In this document: in pieces, positions 21,801 through 32,515 of the stretch
Numbering within the stretch: position 1 is the first letter of the stretch
How the letters are laid out: each line of letters opens with the position of its first letter
Program-made: the position numbers and the translations under genes
Assembly (NCBI RefSeq): GCF_025612915.1
Contig: NC_069115.1
Span: 11,117,463-11,181,462 of the forward strand
Direction of reading: 5' to 3'
Origin: Magallana angulata
Lineage: Eukaryota > Mollusca > Bivalvia > Ostreida > Ostreidae
Length of the DNA: 64,000 nt
Notes under the pieces: model-generated
Databases searched by the model: none
The model's input: only the letters and a program-made list of their open reading frames with translations
Told to the model about the DNA's origin: nothing

Positions 21801-24661
21801 TTGAGTAATACACTGTCTCTAGAATATGGTAGTCATCAGACTTGAACTTTCATTGTAAACGTTTTCGACTTTGTTGGTTAAGGCGTAATTCTACTGTAAA
21901 ATAAATTTATTAATTAATTGAAAAAAAATTAACTTGTTACACGCCTTGCTTTAATATGAGCTAAAGTAAAAGATTCCGTGCAACAAAACCATCCTATAAA
22001 GACTATATCTAAATTCATCTTCTTCAGGAGTATGCCCATTACCACAAGACATTCCAAACGCAGAAGTGACGGTTGAGAACAACACGGCTAGATATTTCTG
22101 TAATCCAGGGTATTATCAGCTGGAGAATACAGATGACTTCATTTCCTGTGACGGCAATAAATGGCAACCTACGAACTTTGAATGCATACGTAAATTATCA
22201 AATTTGATATTGATATTTTAATTCCCAAACCTTTGTTCAATATATTTTTAATAGATGAGTTTAAAACAATTTACTGGGTCTACACCTATCGCTATCGTTA
22301 GTTATATGACATTCAAAGTTTGTTCAACACAGTAGAATTTGAGACAGTTAGTGAATTGCAAACAAAGAAGATTGCCTCTTATCCATTCTCACAAATCATC
22401 TTACATCACAAAGTTACATATTATGACTCTATAATGATTAAATTCATATAGATTGATGTACTCTGTTTTGATTAAAAATTATCAATGAACCACCTGTTCT
22501 GCATACATAACTGTTTTAAGGTAGTCCACTCCTAACTATCATATTTCATATCTAACGAATGGTACGTTTGATCATTAAAATTTTAGTGTTATTTCAAGGG
22601 GTTTATTCAATAATGAAGATTTAGCTTTAAAAATTAAAAACAAATTGTATATTAACAAATTTACCGTACGTTAAAGTTAACATTGAAGTCGATGGGAAAA
22701 AATTATAATTTTTTAGTACAAGTAGTTTTCTCACATTTCTCTTCGTAAAAAGTTGCAAAAGCTTTCTCTTTCATCGAATATGCTTAATTAATCATTTTTT
22801 ACCACACATATTTTCAGATAATGACTTTTTAAAATTTTCTTAAAGGGCGGACTACTCTATAAAAAAGTTTTAAGTGCAAAAAGTTTTTTAAAATGACTTC
22901 ATACATACACCCAAGTTTGGTTAATGTCAGCCTCATAATAACTTTAAAATATCAATTTGATGTAGTATATATCAATGCAAATTGTTAAATTTGCCTTAGT
23001 TATGGATGAACTATCTTAAACAGTTTTTCATACGTTGCCCCTTTTATACGACTCTTACATGTGCATCACTTAAAACACAAAAAAATCGTAGGTAAATCAG
23101 ATGAACAACATACGATTCATACGTTGGTAGGGTTTTCTCTGTATACTACATGTATGTACAAAAAGTCATTACTGCAAAAACGAAAGTCATTTTGAACATT
23201 GTTTCTATGTGACGCCAGTATGTAAACCTGACTAAATAAGAGAATTGCAAAATTCAACAAATTTGCGCAACAATGAAATATTTAAATCAAGAATATGTTT
23301 GTATATTTTATGTGTAAGTATAACCACTGCAGATGGTAAGCTTATAAATTGGTAAACGAAACGCACCAATGATATGAATGGAAATATAGTACAGGCTTAA
23401 GAATTAAAAATAAAATTTATTTATAGGCAAATGTTTTGTATATGGTTTTTCCTCTCTTTGCAGATAGTAACGTTTTAACACATGAGTGTCGTTTATGTAT
23501 CTTACCGTTTGTGTCTTCTTTATAGAAATTTGTGAAGACCCACTCCCCATACCAAACGCCGAAGTGATGAGATTTAACAACAGAGCAATGTACTCTTGTC
23601 GGGAGGGTTATCGCTCTATGTCTGGCAGTAATATAATCAACTGTACATCGTCTAAATGGCAAACGACGACATTCTCATGCTACGGTCGGATATACCATTA
23701 TAAAATTGATATAATGAAAATGAAGAAATGTTTCTTGAAGATATGTTTAAAAAATGTCTCTATCTTAATAAAATTTTAGTTGAATTATCTTAAATTTCAG
23801 CATTATCCTGTGGTCCGGCACCAAACATAACAAATGCAGATGTACTTGCAAACGATGATGGTGCGATGTATGGTTGTCACTATGGTTACATACCAAGTAA
23901 CACAAACAACCGAATTGTCTGTGACGATGGTGTTTGGTCTCTCACGGATTTCAAGTGTACTGGTAGGTGATGAATATATTTAAGCTTATTGTATCAAAAT
24001 TACATTGTTGCCAGTCGATTTTAAATGTTTTGATAAAAATAAAGCATTACCTACCAGACATTTTATCTAATAATATGTTAAGTTGTAAACAAAAGTGTTA
24101 CAATTATTATAACGAAAACTCAAAGCAAAAGTTTGCAAATCATTATTGATTCGTTTTAAACTTTACATTAATTCAATAGTAATAGCAAAGTTGATGTACC
24201 CTATACTTTAATATATTTGGAGAAAGTCGATAAAAAGCAAGAATTTTTTCTACCGCTCTATGTAATTTTTAATATAACAGTTGTTAAATTTTCATTTATA
24301 CTTAAATAGAAGTAGTCATATAGTGACATTTTTTTCACATTGAAAAAATATAGCTTTAAGTTAATACTTTACAGATGGATTAGGAAATACCAGAGGTCTT
24401 TTAAACAACCAGAGTTTAGATATATGGCTGACACAGATCAAAAAGGATCTTTTGATAGATAAAAGAAACACCAGTGCCTATAGGCGCACGCTGAGCAGTG
24501 TTTATGATCCGCGTCCTGCCTCGATTGCCATCGGTGGATCAGGAGTTGTTCTAATATGTACGGCAATATTCATTCTTGTATTGCTGGATGTTTTGAATTT
24601 TTGTAAATACGATTTCAGAAAAATCTCGAAAGTTACAAAATCAAAACCCTGCCTAAAGTGA
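326..24661 (+). CDS. CCP/sushi-repeat type I membrane protein, 5' part outside window
   Basis: Exons, joined by matching splice phase: 326-454, 2171-2269, 9500-9607, 13023-13240, 14766-15015; CCP cassettes 15145-15306/16150-16308/16437-16598, 17481-17642/18412-18570/18699-18860, 19733-19894/20691-20849/20978-21139, 22028-22189/23526-23684/23801-23962; last exon 24375-24661 (TGA). About 1006 residues fall in the window; the start codon and signal peptide lie upstream. The first five exons encode one partial and two complete copies of an unnamed domain with a G.I(F/Y)..(F/Y)....(I/F).(I/L)W core and a later GKWG or DGWG motif. Twelve CCP domains of 53-54 residues follow, each with four cysteines except the first. 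The last exon encodes a stalk, a YDPRP motif, a hydrophobic helix (GVVLICTAIFILVLLDVL) and a short basic tail. CCP proteins bind complement-type or adhesion ligands at the cell surface; the ligand here is unknown. The exon chain is strong; alternative splicing is untested. Confidence 0.85.
455..2170 (+). other. Intron of the CCP gene
   Basis: AT-rich, with no open frame showing splice sites and no repeat that I recognise. The donor is AA|GTAAGT at 455. The acceptor CACAG at 2166-2170 is preferred over the TTTCAG at 2178-2183, because only the first keeps the reading frame. Confidence 0.6.
5693..6699. repeat. Bivalve-type 'gaccttgaccc' interspersed repeat, nested in a MITE
   Basis: It starts at taccccccgcaaacgaagtt and ends with gcgggggtatcacttgtgag then ctctagtttt. 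The short inverted ends ATACCCCCCGC and GCGGGGGTAT suggest a transposed unit. Inside is a run of ccgtccgtctgt followed by a tandem array at about 5780-6352. The uninterrupted MITE copy at 58199 shows the joined sequence without this insert. ORFs in it (5738-6150) are repeat sequence rather than genes. Confidence 0.75.
5780..6352 (+). repeat. ~146-bp tandem repeat, about 4 copies, with AAGGTCA-type motifs
   Basis: Each unit starts near attcgtgtc(t/c)ggtcc (5780, 5927, 6073, 6218) and carries a block TGACCTTGACCCAAGGTCA followed by GGTCAAGGTCACTGG. The last copy is the most diverged. The TCAAGGTCA core, in both orientations, equals the extended half-site bound by ERR and NR5A nuclear receptors; whether anything binds it here is unknown. 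Confidence 0.75.
7597..7664 (-). repeat. Degenerate tRNA-like sequence, probably a SINE head
   Basis: On the minus strand it reads TAGCTCAGTGGTTAAAGTAT (A-box-like) and, about 25 bases later, GAGTTTGAATCC (B-box-like), the spacing of a pol III internal promoter. The D stem and acceptor stem do not pair cleanly, so it is not a functional tRNA gene. A tRNA-derived SINE head or a decayed tRNA pseudogene are both possible. Confidence 0.45.
9213..9340 (+). repeat. 23-bp minisatellite, about 5-6 copies
   Basis: The unit is about tacttaaatacttattaaaa plus gtt. The first copies are exact and later ones vary (tactaatacaag, tacgtattaaaa, gacgtatttaaa). It lies in the CCP-gene intron just before exon 9500-9607. 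Confidence 0.8.
9797..10110 (+). repeat. Bivalve 'agctcacctg...aagtgagctttt' repeat, partial copy
   Basis: It begins tttagctcacctgcgctaat then gctgaagtgagcttttctta, a short inverted repeat (agctcacct and agtgagctt), followed by the usual 'cacattttcatcttcttctc' and 'aatttcaaccacacctggca' segments of this bivalve family. The open frame at 9702-10154 runs through this repeat and is not a gene. Confidence 0.65.
11166..11253. repeat. Imperfect inverted repeat around 'ctggctttagccag'
   Basis: The left arm (ctacagtctgacttcagcca) and right arm (ctggctttagccagactgca) are inverted copies separated by about 20 bases. It is GC-richer than its surroundings and probably a remnant of a transposed element in the CCP-gene intron. 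Confidence 0.5.
12842..12880. repeat. (CT)n microsatellite
   Basis: An uninterrupted CT dinucleotide run of about 39 bases in the CCP-gene intron. Confidence 0.95.
13531..14690 (+). repeat. Longer degenerate copy of the bivalve 'agctcacctgagc' repeat
   Basis: It starts tttagctggactaagctaaa and ends ttcccagctggtgagcagtg, matching the two ends of the same family seen at 51495-52025. Internal landmarks 'ttcacattt...catcttcttcc', 'ttttaaccgaacttgacaca' and 'ggtttaagcttgagtggaag' fit. It contains a G12 tract (13576-13587) and a three-copy ~30-bp repeat (14171-14255). It fills the intron between exons 13023-13240 and 14766-15015. Confidence 0.55.
14171..14255 (+). repeat. ~30-bp tandem repeat, 3 copies
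   Basis: The core 'agtcttgattcaagtttgtg' occurs three times at about 30-base spacing, separated by variable purine-rich spacers (gaaaagga, cgaagggt). It lies within a larger interspersed repeat. Confidence 0.85.
16908..17089 (+). other. Candidate alternative terminal exon, copy 1
   Basis: Follows an acceptor TTGATGTTAG at 16898-16907. Joined to the phase-1 end of exon 16437-16598 it stays open for about 60 codons to TAA at 17087-17089, including VTRPGKMYAQ, IYRKILETVKRSAAYRG and EIYSGVERKKT. If used, it would end the protein without a transmembrane helix. It vaguely resembles the stalk of the real last exon (…IKKDLL…TSAYRRTLSSVYD…). It could equally be a relic of an old terminal exon. Confidence 0.4.
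19165..19345 (+). other. Candidate alternative terminal exon, copy 2
   Basis: Same segment one cassette later. The part from GVTRPGKMYVQ through ILETVKRSAAYRG to GVERKT and TAG is open, but from the matching acceptor (after ATGTTAG) the phase-1 frame reaches a stop near the start, so it is not usable as in copy 1. Confidence 0.3.
21450..21633 (+). other. Candidate alternative terminal exon, copy 3
   Basis: Same segment again, with the frame open from upstream through VTRPGKMYVQ, VYRKILETVKRSAAYRG and GVERKT to TAA at 21631-21633. A longer A-run than in copy 1 shifts it out of phase with the preceding CCP exon. No fourth copy is seen after exon 23801-23962, where the true last exon follows. 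Confidence 0.3.
22516..23019. mobile_element. 496-bp MITE flanked by TTAA
   Basis: Occupies 22520-23015 between TTAA at 22516-22519 and TTAA at 23016-23019. The ends GGTAGTCCACTCCTAACT and (inverted) GATAGTTCATCCATAACT match at 13 of 18 positions. The paralogous intron in copies 2 and 3 reads ctgtatgaaacag where this copy would read ctgttTTAAacag without the insert, so the empty site is visible in the same window. TTAA targeting is typical of piggyBac-type transposases, but the ends lack the usual CCC start, so the family is open. Confidence 0.85.
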
Positions 24662-24849
24662 TAAATGTATATTTGTAGCCTGTCATGAGAAAAATAGTAT
24701 AAAGGGATACAACTAGATATATTAAACTTAAATATGATGCACAATGTATGTCTGGTTGAACGGGATGAAGGGAAGTGATGAAGGGAACAATATATAACAA
24801 AAGAAATGCTATTCTATATATAAACTTTAATCCCCCCCCCCTTGAAAGC

Positions 24850-24855
24850 AATAAA
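24850..24855 (+). terminator. Poly(A) signal of the CCP gene
   Basis: AATAAA, 189 bases after the stop codon, following a C10 tract (24832-24841). Confidence 0.55.
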
Positions 24856-24861
24856 TGATGC

Positions 24862-27030
24862 ACACACGAGGCATTATAGCTACGAAGTTTACGGTGTTGA
24901 TAATACAAGTTTAAAGTATTTCTGTTTTTTTCAAGTTGCTTAAGCGACTTTTATGAGAACATGCTTTAAAAAGCAAAATAATTGTTAACAATCTTTCTCT
25001 AGTCTGTGGTTTATCTCAGGAGCTACGATAATGCGACCCAACAAAGACATTACAACGTCACAAATGACAATAAAGTGGAAAATTTACAATTTTATTGCCT
25101 ACTTAATTTTTATCCTACATTGATGAAAGAAATCTTTTGAATCGTCATATTTTTGTCGTTTTTCTCTATCTCTGGCACTTTTCTTTTTATGTCACTTGAC
25201 TCACTCAGATCATATCATTGGAATTGCTTTTCGTTCGTCGTCGTGCCTTTTGAATTTGACATCTTTAGCTTCTTGAAAACTATAAGGTCAATTGTTACCA
25301 TTATTGGTTTGCCACATCATTTATGTATCAAATCTTTTTATTCGTTAATATATTAACGAAAAACTAAATACATAGCAATGATATCCAGAATGCTTTCTTT
25401 CACAATTGGGAAATTCGCAGCCCCTTTGTAAGTTTTTCAGTTTCTGTGAAACACCTATTGAAGTGAGTGATGTTTTGGTTTTTTTTTAATCAAAATCAAT
25501 TGATTGTTTTTTTTATTCACACATTGGTATATTGATTACTAGTGTTTTGAAAATAAATAGTTTTTTTGCCTAACTTTAATAGATTTAAGCGCTGTGTTTA
25601 AATAATTCGTTTACCTGTTTCAAACGGGAATTTTTGCACCGTGTTTCTCTTTATTTTTACGATAACAATACGATTTTTGATTTTATATTTCTATTGTAGT
25701 CTAGCTTATTGTACAAAATGTAGTTTTCAAAGAATATTTATGAACTGTATGATAAATGTCTCATTATATAACCTATCAATTTAATTGTTTAAAACAAAAT
25801 CACTTTTAAAACGAATTTCCTTCACGTGTTTTTTTATATATATCTACAATTACTGCTTGACTTTCAATGTAATATTTGAATTGTACATGGAAAAATAAAT
25901 CACTCGCCGTGGCCTTCAACTCAACATTTAGGTATAGCGACGAAGTATTTTAAATAAACAATAATTTATTGTTACTTCAATTTTTACGTCGACTTGATAT
26001 ATCCCAACGAGTTTGAAATAAAAGATACCACATAATCCAATTCTTATGTTTTACATTTAGATATTTTTCTAGCAAGAAACATTGATGAAATCTAATAAAA
26101 ATTCTTTATGATTAACATGGCGACTTCAGATTTTCTATTGTAAACTGTTCTTACTTGTGTAGGAATATACCTTCATCACTGGCATATGAAGTTTTTGTCT
26201 CTTAGTTGATGCGATACGCAAGGACATATTCTACGTATTAACAATTTTTTTAACGAGACAAGCTTCTGACAATTATGTTGATAAAAAAAGACTATCAACA
26301 GTCTCAATTTAGGTCATCATTTCGTTAGCAATACGGTAGATACCAAGAACTTGTTAGCAAATAAAATCTTCTGCTAGGTCTAATGCCGACTGAAGTTGTT
26401 GATACTTATAGTGACGCCAATATTAATCATCGAATTTGCTAAGGACTTTTCTGTGTTTTTTTTTCCTTTTTACCGATTCCGAAAAAAAGCACGCCGGGTG
26501 TAACTGGTCAGCAGAGGATGCTCACTCCTCCATAACACATGCTCCTACATGCACCTCTAATTTCTGTAGAAGTCCGTGTTTGTATTTGCTTTTAATTTTG
26601 GTATACTGTTCGTTATCACCACATTGCATTTATATTTCTGATATAAGCAAGTAAGTAAATTGATGCATTTTGACATAGTTTAATAAATTAATATTGGTTG
26701 TAATAAGCAATTTGATTGGCTAATATGGATGGAGGGACATGCTTTATTTTTATAACATAACTTGGTATGGGGAAACGCCACCTTGCCAACCAGCAGCCGG
26801 CACTTCTTTTTCTTTACATATAAGGCATACATGTATATATACAAAAGAGCACAATTAATACACATATAAAACTATTGTGTAAAAACTATTTCAAAAAATT
26901 GTGTTTTGAATAAATAAAATTTAAATGAAATATTTTTGTTATTAATTAACAATTTAAAACATTAAATTACACAAAACATGGAACTATTACAAATGTAGTC
27001 TGGCATGAAGCGTCTGCTATTTGTAAACAA
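24862..27030. other. Intergenic, nothing recognised
   Basis: AT-rich with no exon-like frame that has splice signals, and no repeat boundary that I can define. The ORFs at 26436-26654 and 26680-26865 are short, low-complexity and without context. Confidence 0.5.
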
Positions 27031-27037
27031 TTAGAAA

Positions 27038-27268
27038 ATGGCAGACTTTAATCTGAATTATGATTTTGATCAACATTTGGAAAAATCTGAGGTAGAAGAA
27101 ATTGATAGGGATACTCTGAAAGAAATATTCATATCTGTCACAGATTTAGCCTGTCTGGAGGTTTGTAATGAAATCAGTGGAAAAGCAGCAGAGGAGCTAG
27201 AAAATGCATTCAAAATTGAACAAGAAATCATATTGACGCAAGCTTCAAATGGGCCGCAAAAAATATAA
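27038..27268 (+). CDS. Orphan 76-codon ORF, possible small acidic protein
   Basis: The ATG at 27038 lies in a favourable context (AAAATGG) and opens MADFNLNYDFDQHLEKSEVE, ending in TAA. The composition is acidic and helix-forming (DTLKEIF, AAEELENAFKIEQE), unlike the translated AT-rich DNA around it. No signal peptide or known domain is visible. A GAG|GTTTGT donor-like site at about 27159 would allow it to be a first exon, but I find no partner exon. It may be a genuine small gene, a first exon or a retrocopy fragment; I do not recognise it. Confidence 0.35.
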   Translation: MADFNLNYDFDQHLEKSEVEEIDRDTLKEIFISVTDLACLEVCNEISGKAAEELENAFKIEQEIILTQASNGPQKI

Positions 27269-28305
27269 TTGTTGTATGAATCATTGATTGTTTACATAAA
27301 AACACACCACAAAGAAGAAAATAAGAGTTGGTTGTACTAATTTTTATGGTAAATTTTAATATACTTTCAGCAACTTGTTTTGAAGTTAGTTTAGGAAATA
27401 TTTTATTCAAAAATATACATATAAGTTTATAAATGAATCTGGATTGAACAGCATGCAATACTAGCCTTTATTAGTTCTCTCCATCTGAGATTGAAGTTTA
27501 ACATTTTACTATTATCATAAAGAATCGATTTCGTTACTGTAAGCATTTCTAACGGAAATTGTATGATCATTGCCATAGTATGAAGTAATGGAGAACACAC
27601 TGCATGATTTGTACATAACTCTAATACAAAGTTCAACTCATCATTTTTCTCTTGGAGATTATGAATTTCAAACGGTTAACCATTTTGGGTTTTTTTTGTT
27701 GCATAGTATTGAATGAAAACTTAATGCATTAATTTAATATATGATTTCAAGGGACCTCATAATAAAATAAAAATGGATTAGTTCAAATTTTCCAGTCAAT
27801 TCAAATTTTCATTTCTGTCATATTCTTGCATAAATAATTGATATAAAAATAAACGTCATTTCATGATATTTTCTACCACATTTTACATGGAAATATAATA
27901 AATACACACGCAAAGTCATTTTATTTGACACGGCACACAGAAATTCAAATATATCATTTATATAAAATTTTATGACATTCAGGTCTTGAGTATTTCAGGT
28001 CTTAAGTATGTCCCGCATACCGATCCTGATGCATTGTTTTGAAAAGAATGAAAAACTCCGAAATTTTCCGAATAGATTATAGTCTCGATAAAAACGCGCC
28101 AAATACGACAATCTACTAAGTATGACCTACTTTTCATTTACGAGTAAAACAAAAAAATATGTGATATTTTCTAAAAGGCATAAAACATATTTCTACCTGC
28201 AAATTTACTTTAAATTCATAAAAATAAGCATAGAATTAATTCTATAAAAAAAAAAAAAACTGTCCCGCAGAAACGCAGTAACAATATTTTAATGTGTATC
28301 AAGTA

Positions 28306-28329
28306 ACGGACCGCCTTCCGGCGGCCCGT
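28306..28329. repeat. GC-rich hairpin
   Basis: ACGGACCGCC, loop TTCC, GGCGGCCCGT. The 10-base stem has a single mismatch and stands out in very AT-rich DNA. It resembles hairpins near the ends of some transposed elements in bivalves, but I cannot define an element around it. Confidence 0.6.
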
Positions 28330-31300
28330 AATAAACTTAACATTTGTGTGTACCAAAATTGCTCGAAAAAGAAGATTCAAGAACATTTCTGAAATTTAGC
28401 TAAAAAATCTACATGATAAAAAACATTCTGTATCAACAAAAAGAAACATTAAATGGGGTGTAAAACTTTTCCAAGGTATGTATAAATATTAATAGAGGAG
28501 TAATTAAATCTTATAAAAACATGATGAAAAATATTTTTACATGACTTCAATCCCTAAAATTTATTAACTGAAAAAAAAGTAACCAAAAAAACCAACATTT
28601 AACCCAGAAGGAAATTGCACCAAAATCTCTCATTTTAGAGCGCTTTTCTATTAAGCTATCGCGGTTGATAAAGCGTAAACTGCCCCAAGTTATGTTATAT
28701 CGTATAACATACGTCAAAATTAAATTCATTTCTTAAATGAACTACACACACCGTAACAAACAAGACTTTCTTATTGTGAATGCCAAATACTTATTACTTA
28801 CTTTTACCAGATAGTTTCTGTAATTAAATGTTCAATCCCTGCTCTTTACCATACCGACAATGTCATTGCCACAAGTACATTTTAAGCAATATGCACAAAA
28901 TTGATACGTGTTTATATACTAGCAACGAAAGGCAAAGTGCATTTGCTTGTTTTTCTGAGAATTTCTAAGATATACGTTTGTCAAGTATTGACATTTATTT
29001 GTTACTAGATGTATCCATTATAAACACGACAAATCTTAAGCTAGATTTAAATAGTAAAATCAGTGGTGCGCGACAGAGGAAGAGTGAGGCTGATGTCTTA
29101 TTAAGAAGAATATTTCAACAAAAGTACTCTTTAAAGGAAAATTCAGAGGGAGCTTTGGACTCGAATTTAGAGATTACGTACACTGTGGTTTGTAGTATGT
29201 AACACCAAATCGAAACTGTTTTTGCCTTTTCTCTCTAGCTCTTCTCCGAAACTACTTAGCCAGCCTCAGGAACATTACTCCGCACTCGTGCGTAGCATAC
29301 AGAAATGTGACTGGATTAAAAATCCGATAGAACATGACTTTAACTTCCAATATCAAAGCGCATGATTCCTATGGGCAAGATCGTCACATGGGCATCTACC
29401 AAGCAAAACCTTGTGTTCGATAGAAATGAGAAAAAACGGACATTACATTGACAGTCTGATAACTTAATAGTAATAGCTTATAGTTACATTATGTAAGAGA
29501 TGTGATAAATTTATTTTCTCTACTTTTAGACCTCACGTAGAAAACCTATGTAAAATATATTACGAGCAAGAAAACCTGTTCTGTAATTGTAGAATCTATG
29601 ACACCTAGTCAGAAGGATTTGCGAAAACAAAGGAGACTATTCTTTAAATCTCAGTTTTATTTTGCTGTCTGTCGGTCATTCTGATTTATTTTGATTTTTT
29701 TATGTTAGTGTGTGCTGAATTTCAAATCGATATTTGTGTCGTTTGATAATGTTAAACTTCAGAGCAACTTTAAGATCAAGATGGAATCTCGTTACCTTTT
29801 ATCAACAGGTATTTTAGTAAACTATTTAAATGCAATTGGTTCATATGGACTTCTTTCAAAGAGTTTTCTAATTAATTCAAGGTAAATAAAAAGTAGACGG
29901 AAATTTGTCAAACAGATCTAACCGTACAGCTTCGTTACATCTATTATAATAACATTGTACTAAATATCAAGTTCTCCTTTGAAGTCCTTTCGTTACTTTT
30001 TATCAACAGATTTTAAATTTAGTGATTGTGGTTTTTGATCGGGTTAGTGTTACGCTGATTCAGTGGAATTTAGGTCAAAATGAGAAAAGAATACTGTACA
30101 AAAAATTTGTAGCTTCTTGTCTACAGAAGCATTTATGCTTAGACTACTTCGAGAAATAACATGAAATATATTGCAGATCACGTCAAATTAACGCCTCAAC
30201 TTCTGACGAATACATTATATTTTATGTCCAGTTATGTTAAATCATTAATTTTATTGGCGCATATATGCAGGGAGATTTCCAAGCCATCTTTTCTTTGAAA
30301 TAATTTCCAAACATCCATTGTAGGAATGTTAAAAAATTATACTCATTAGACGCTCCGCAAAATTATCTCTAACATAAAACATAATTTCTTTAATAAATTG
30401 GGAGGGGTGCAGAAAAGGAACATATAGTGCTTATGCAATTCTTTTAGAATGTTATATTTTTCTTTATCAGCATACTCTTAAGGAAATTAACTTTTTATCA
30501 CAATAGAAAAACAAAATATTACTGTTATTGTTGTGTGTTTGAGAAGTACAAACAATAACTGTCAATAAGAATTATGTATAAAACTATGTATAATCGTTAA
30601 GCAGTGAGCATTTAATAAATATTCTTTAGATATTAGATTGCTTTACTTAAATGATGTTCATTGTATTTGTAAATTTAATAAAATATAACACAAATTTCGA
30701 AAACAAAAATATTAATAGCAAATGAAAACACTGCATTAGAGTAAATCCCCATCCTTGCTTCTCTTATAGTTTTTCGTTTTAGGTATGCTGAAATAAATTT
30801 AGCCGATCTTTGGTATATATCTACATTAAAGGTCTAAGGTATTTGTTTTGAATTGAACATGCATATGGTTTACCTGTAAAAGACAAGGACCTTCTGTAAT
30901 TAAAGTTTAAGTAAGGTTTGTTTGTTTCTAACACGTTCTTCTCCATGAAATAAATTATTGCCGTCTAGAATCCATATTGATTGAAATAAAGGTTATTTTT
31001 CAACTCAGCATGGATTTTAAAAATAGTTTGCATTCTAATTTAATACACATGTAAAAAAAAAAGCTGCCTTTTTAAATCAACCTGTTTTTATTAACCTTAC
31101 ACAGGGGTCTGTAAAATGAATTCTATTTCATAGTAACAAATAAGGCAAAGGAAAGAATAAATACCTCATTAAATTTTATTTCTACTGATAATTTAAAAGG
31201 CTATGCCTATGTAAACCCTATTCCAAAAAGTATATATCTACAGATATAGATCTTCAACAAAGCAAAACTTTGTATAACAATATGCAAGAAGTTATTTTCA

Positions 31301-31768
31301 AAGTTTACGTTTATAAAGATGTACATGTGTTACATGTATTTTACTTATCTGACTAAGATGTTAATCTACTATTTCTTATGATACGAAAAATGTCTCAATG
31401 ATGCATAATGTTTCCAACATAGTATTACTAATTTTTTTATGTAATATATGATTGATGGTGCATTATTTGATTAAAAAAGATGAGAATATTTACAATAAAT
31501 GTTTTTGTGTTTTAAATGTGAATTTGTGGCCCTTATTTTATATCAACTGCCTATGAATCTAACATAAGTAGCCCAATATATTATAATTATGTACTGTTTC
31601 ATAAAAAATCATAAGTGAAAGAATAAATCAGGTTTTGTGTTATAAATACTGGTTTATTATACCCAAACAACTCTTCTAAAAAACAAATATGTTTTTTGCA
31701 TTTCACTTTTACCGTTCACTTTCTGAACCCAAAAACTTACTTGTAAAATGAATATTCGTAAAAAAAAT

Positions 31769-32230
31769 ACAGTAGAACTTCTTTAGTACAAACATGGAAA
31801 CAGAGAAATATCATATATAGTCAAGACGTTTTTGAGTCCTCTGTAAAATTATCAAAAAATTGGGATATACGAATTTACGGATATAGCGATCCGATTTCGA
31901 GTCACGTGGAGGTGAATAATGATCGTGATAATTAACACGATAACAACGAATTTCTTAACAGTTTAAAAGAGTTTACACTACCTTAAACATAATAGTTTGA
32001 ATGAATTTATTTTCACGTCAATTTTTCAATTTACCATCCGATTATTAAAGGTATCAAATAATGTATCTTCATTCTATGCCTTAATTTAGCAAAAACTCTA
32101 GTCGGGCGAAAGAAAACATGTATATACTGACTTTGCTGTAGTTATTTTTGCGAATTCATTATACAGATATAAGAAATTACAGATACAACGAAGTAAATCC
32201 ATTGGTCCATAGGATTATAACTGAGTTTAA
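31769..32230 (-). repeat. 'ttcgttatatccg' interspersed element, about 460 bp
   Basis: On the minus strand it starts aaactcagttataatcctat then caatggatttacttcgtt, matching the plus-strand element at 63259 (aaactcggttatag...cgatggatttacttcgtt). The plus-strand left end is acagtagaacttctttagta, resembling the acagtaaaactc start of the other copy, so the ends are probably inverted repeats. It has no coding capacity. Confidence 0.55.
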
Positions 32231-32471
32231 ATGTGGAATGGTGTGGAAAAAAATGCATTTTTTTTTCAAATATTTAAATACATTAAGGTTTTAAAAAGGC
32301 ATACTTTGGAAGAAATATTGATTAATCATTGATTCACAAGATGCAGTATATTGGTTATTATGGAAAATTGTTGCCTTTTAAACAATATTTAAATATCTAC
32401 ATGACCTCTGCGTTAAGTTTTTTTAATTCACATTAATCAAAATGACCCAGCAGGGTATTTACATCAAGGCA

Positions 32472-32479
32472 TATATAAA
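32472..32479 (+). promoter_or_regulatory. TATA box of the PAN/C-type lectin gene
   Basis: TATATAAA, 44 bases before the ATG at 32516, giving an expected transcription start near 32500 and a very short 5' leader. This is the cleanest core promoter in the window. Confidence 0.6.
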
Positions 32480-32515
32480 GAGAGTGTTTTTCTCCCTTCA
32501 TCAAGCTTTTTAAAC

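Larger units (their letters stand above)
15105..24000 (+). repeat. Four tandem ~2.3-kb copies of a three-exon CCP cassette
   Basis: Exon A, B and C starts recur at 15145/16150/16437, 17481/18412/18699, 19733/20691/20978 and 22028/23526/23801. A exons are 162, B 159 and C 162 bases in every copy, always in phase 1. The introns are conserved as well, for example the stretch with atgattcatacg(t)cggtaggg at 15727, 18024, 20297 and 23107. Exon A spacing is 2336, 2252 and 2295 bases. Copy 4 is longer between A and B because of a 496-bp insertion. Copy 1 is the most diverged. Open frames on either strand inside these introns are shared only because the DNA was duplicated. Confidence 0.95.
27270..32460. 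other. Intergenic with scattered repeat remnants
   Basis: Contains a GC-rich hairpin (28306-28329) and an inverted-repeat element (31769-32230). The 74-codon frame at 28978-29202 has no ATG start or matching splice partner and is not called. Confidence 0.45.

Noticed and set aside
16035-23662. Minus-strand ORFs opposite the CCP B exons (for example 16035-16286, 18306-18548, 20585-20827, 23417-23662)
   Set aside because: Antisense shadows of real CCP exons.
28978-29202. 74-codon frame with some protein-like composition
   Set aside because: No ATG start and no partner exon; a weak GT after TTTGTA is not enough.
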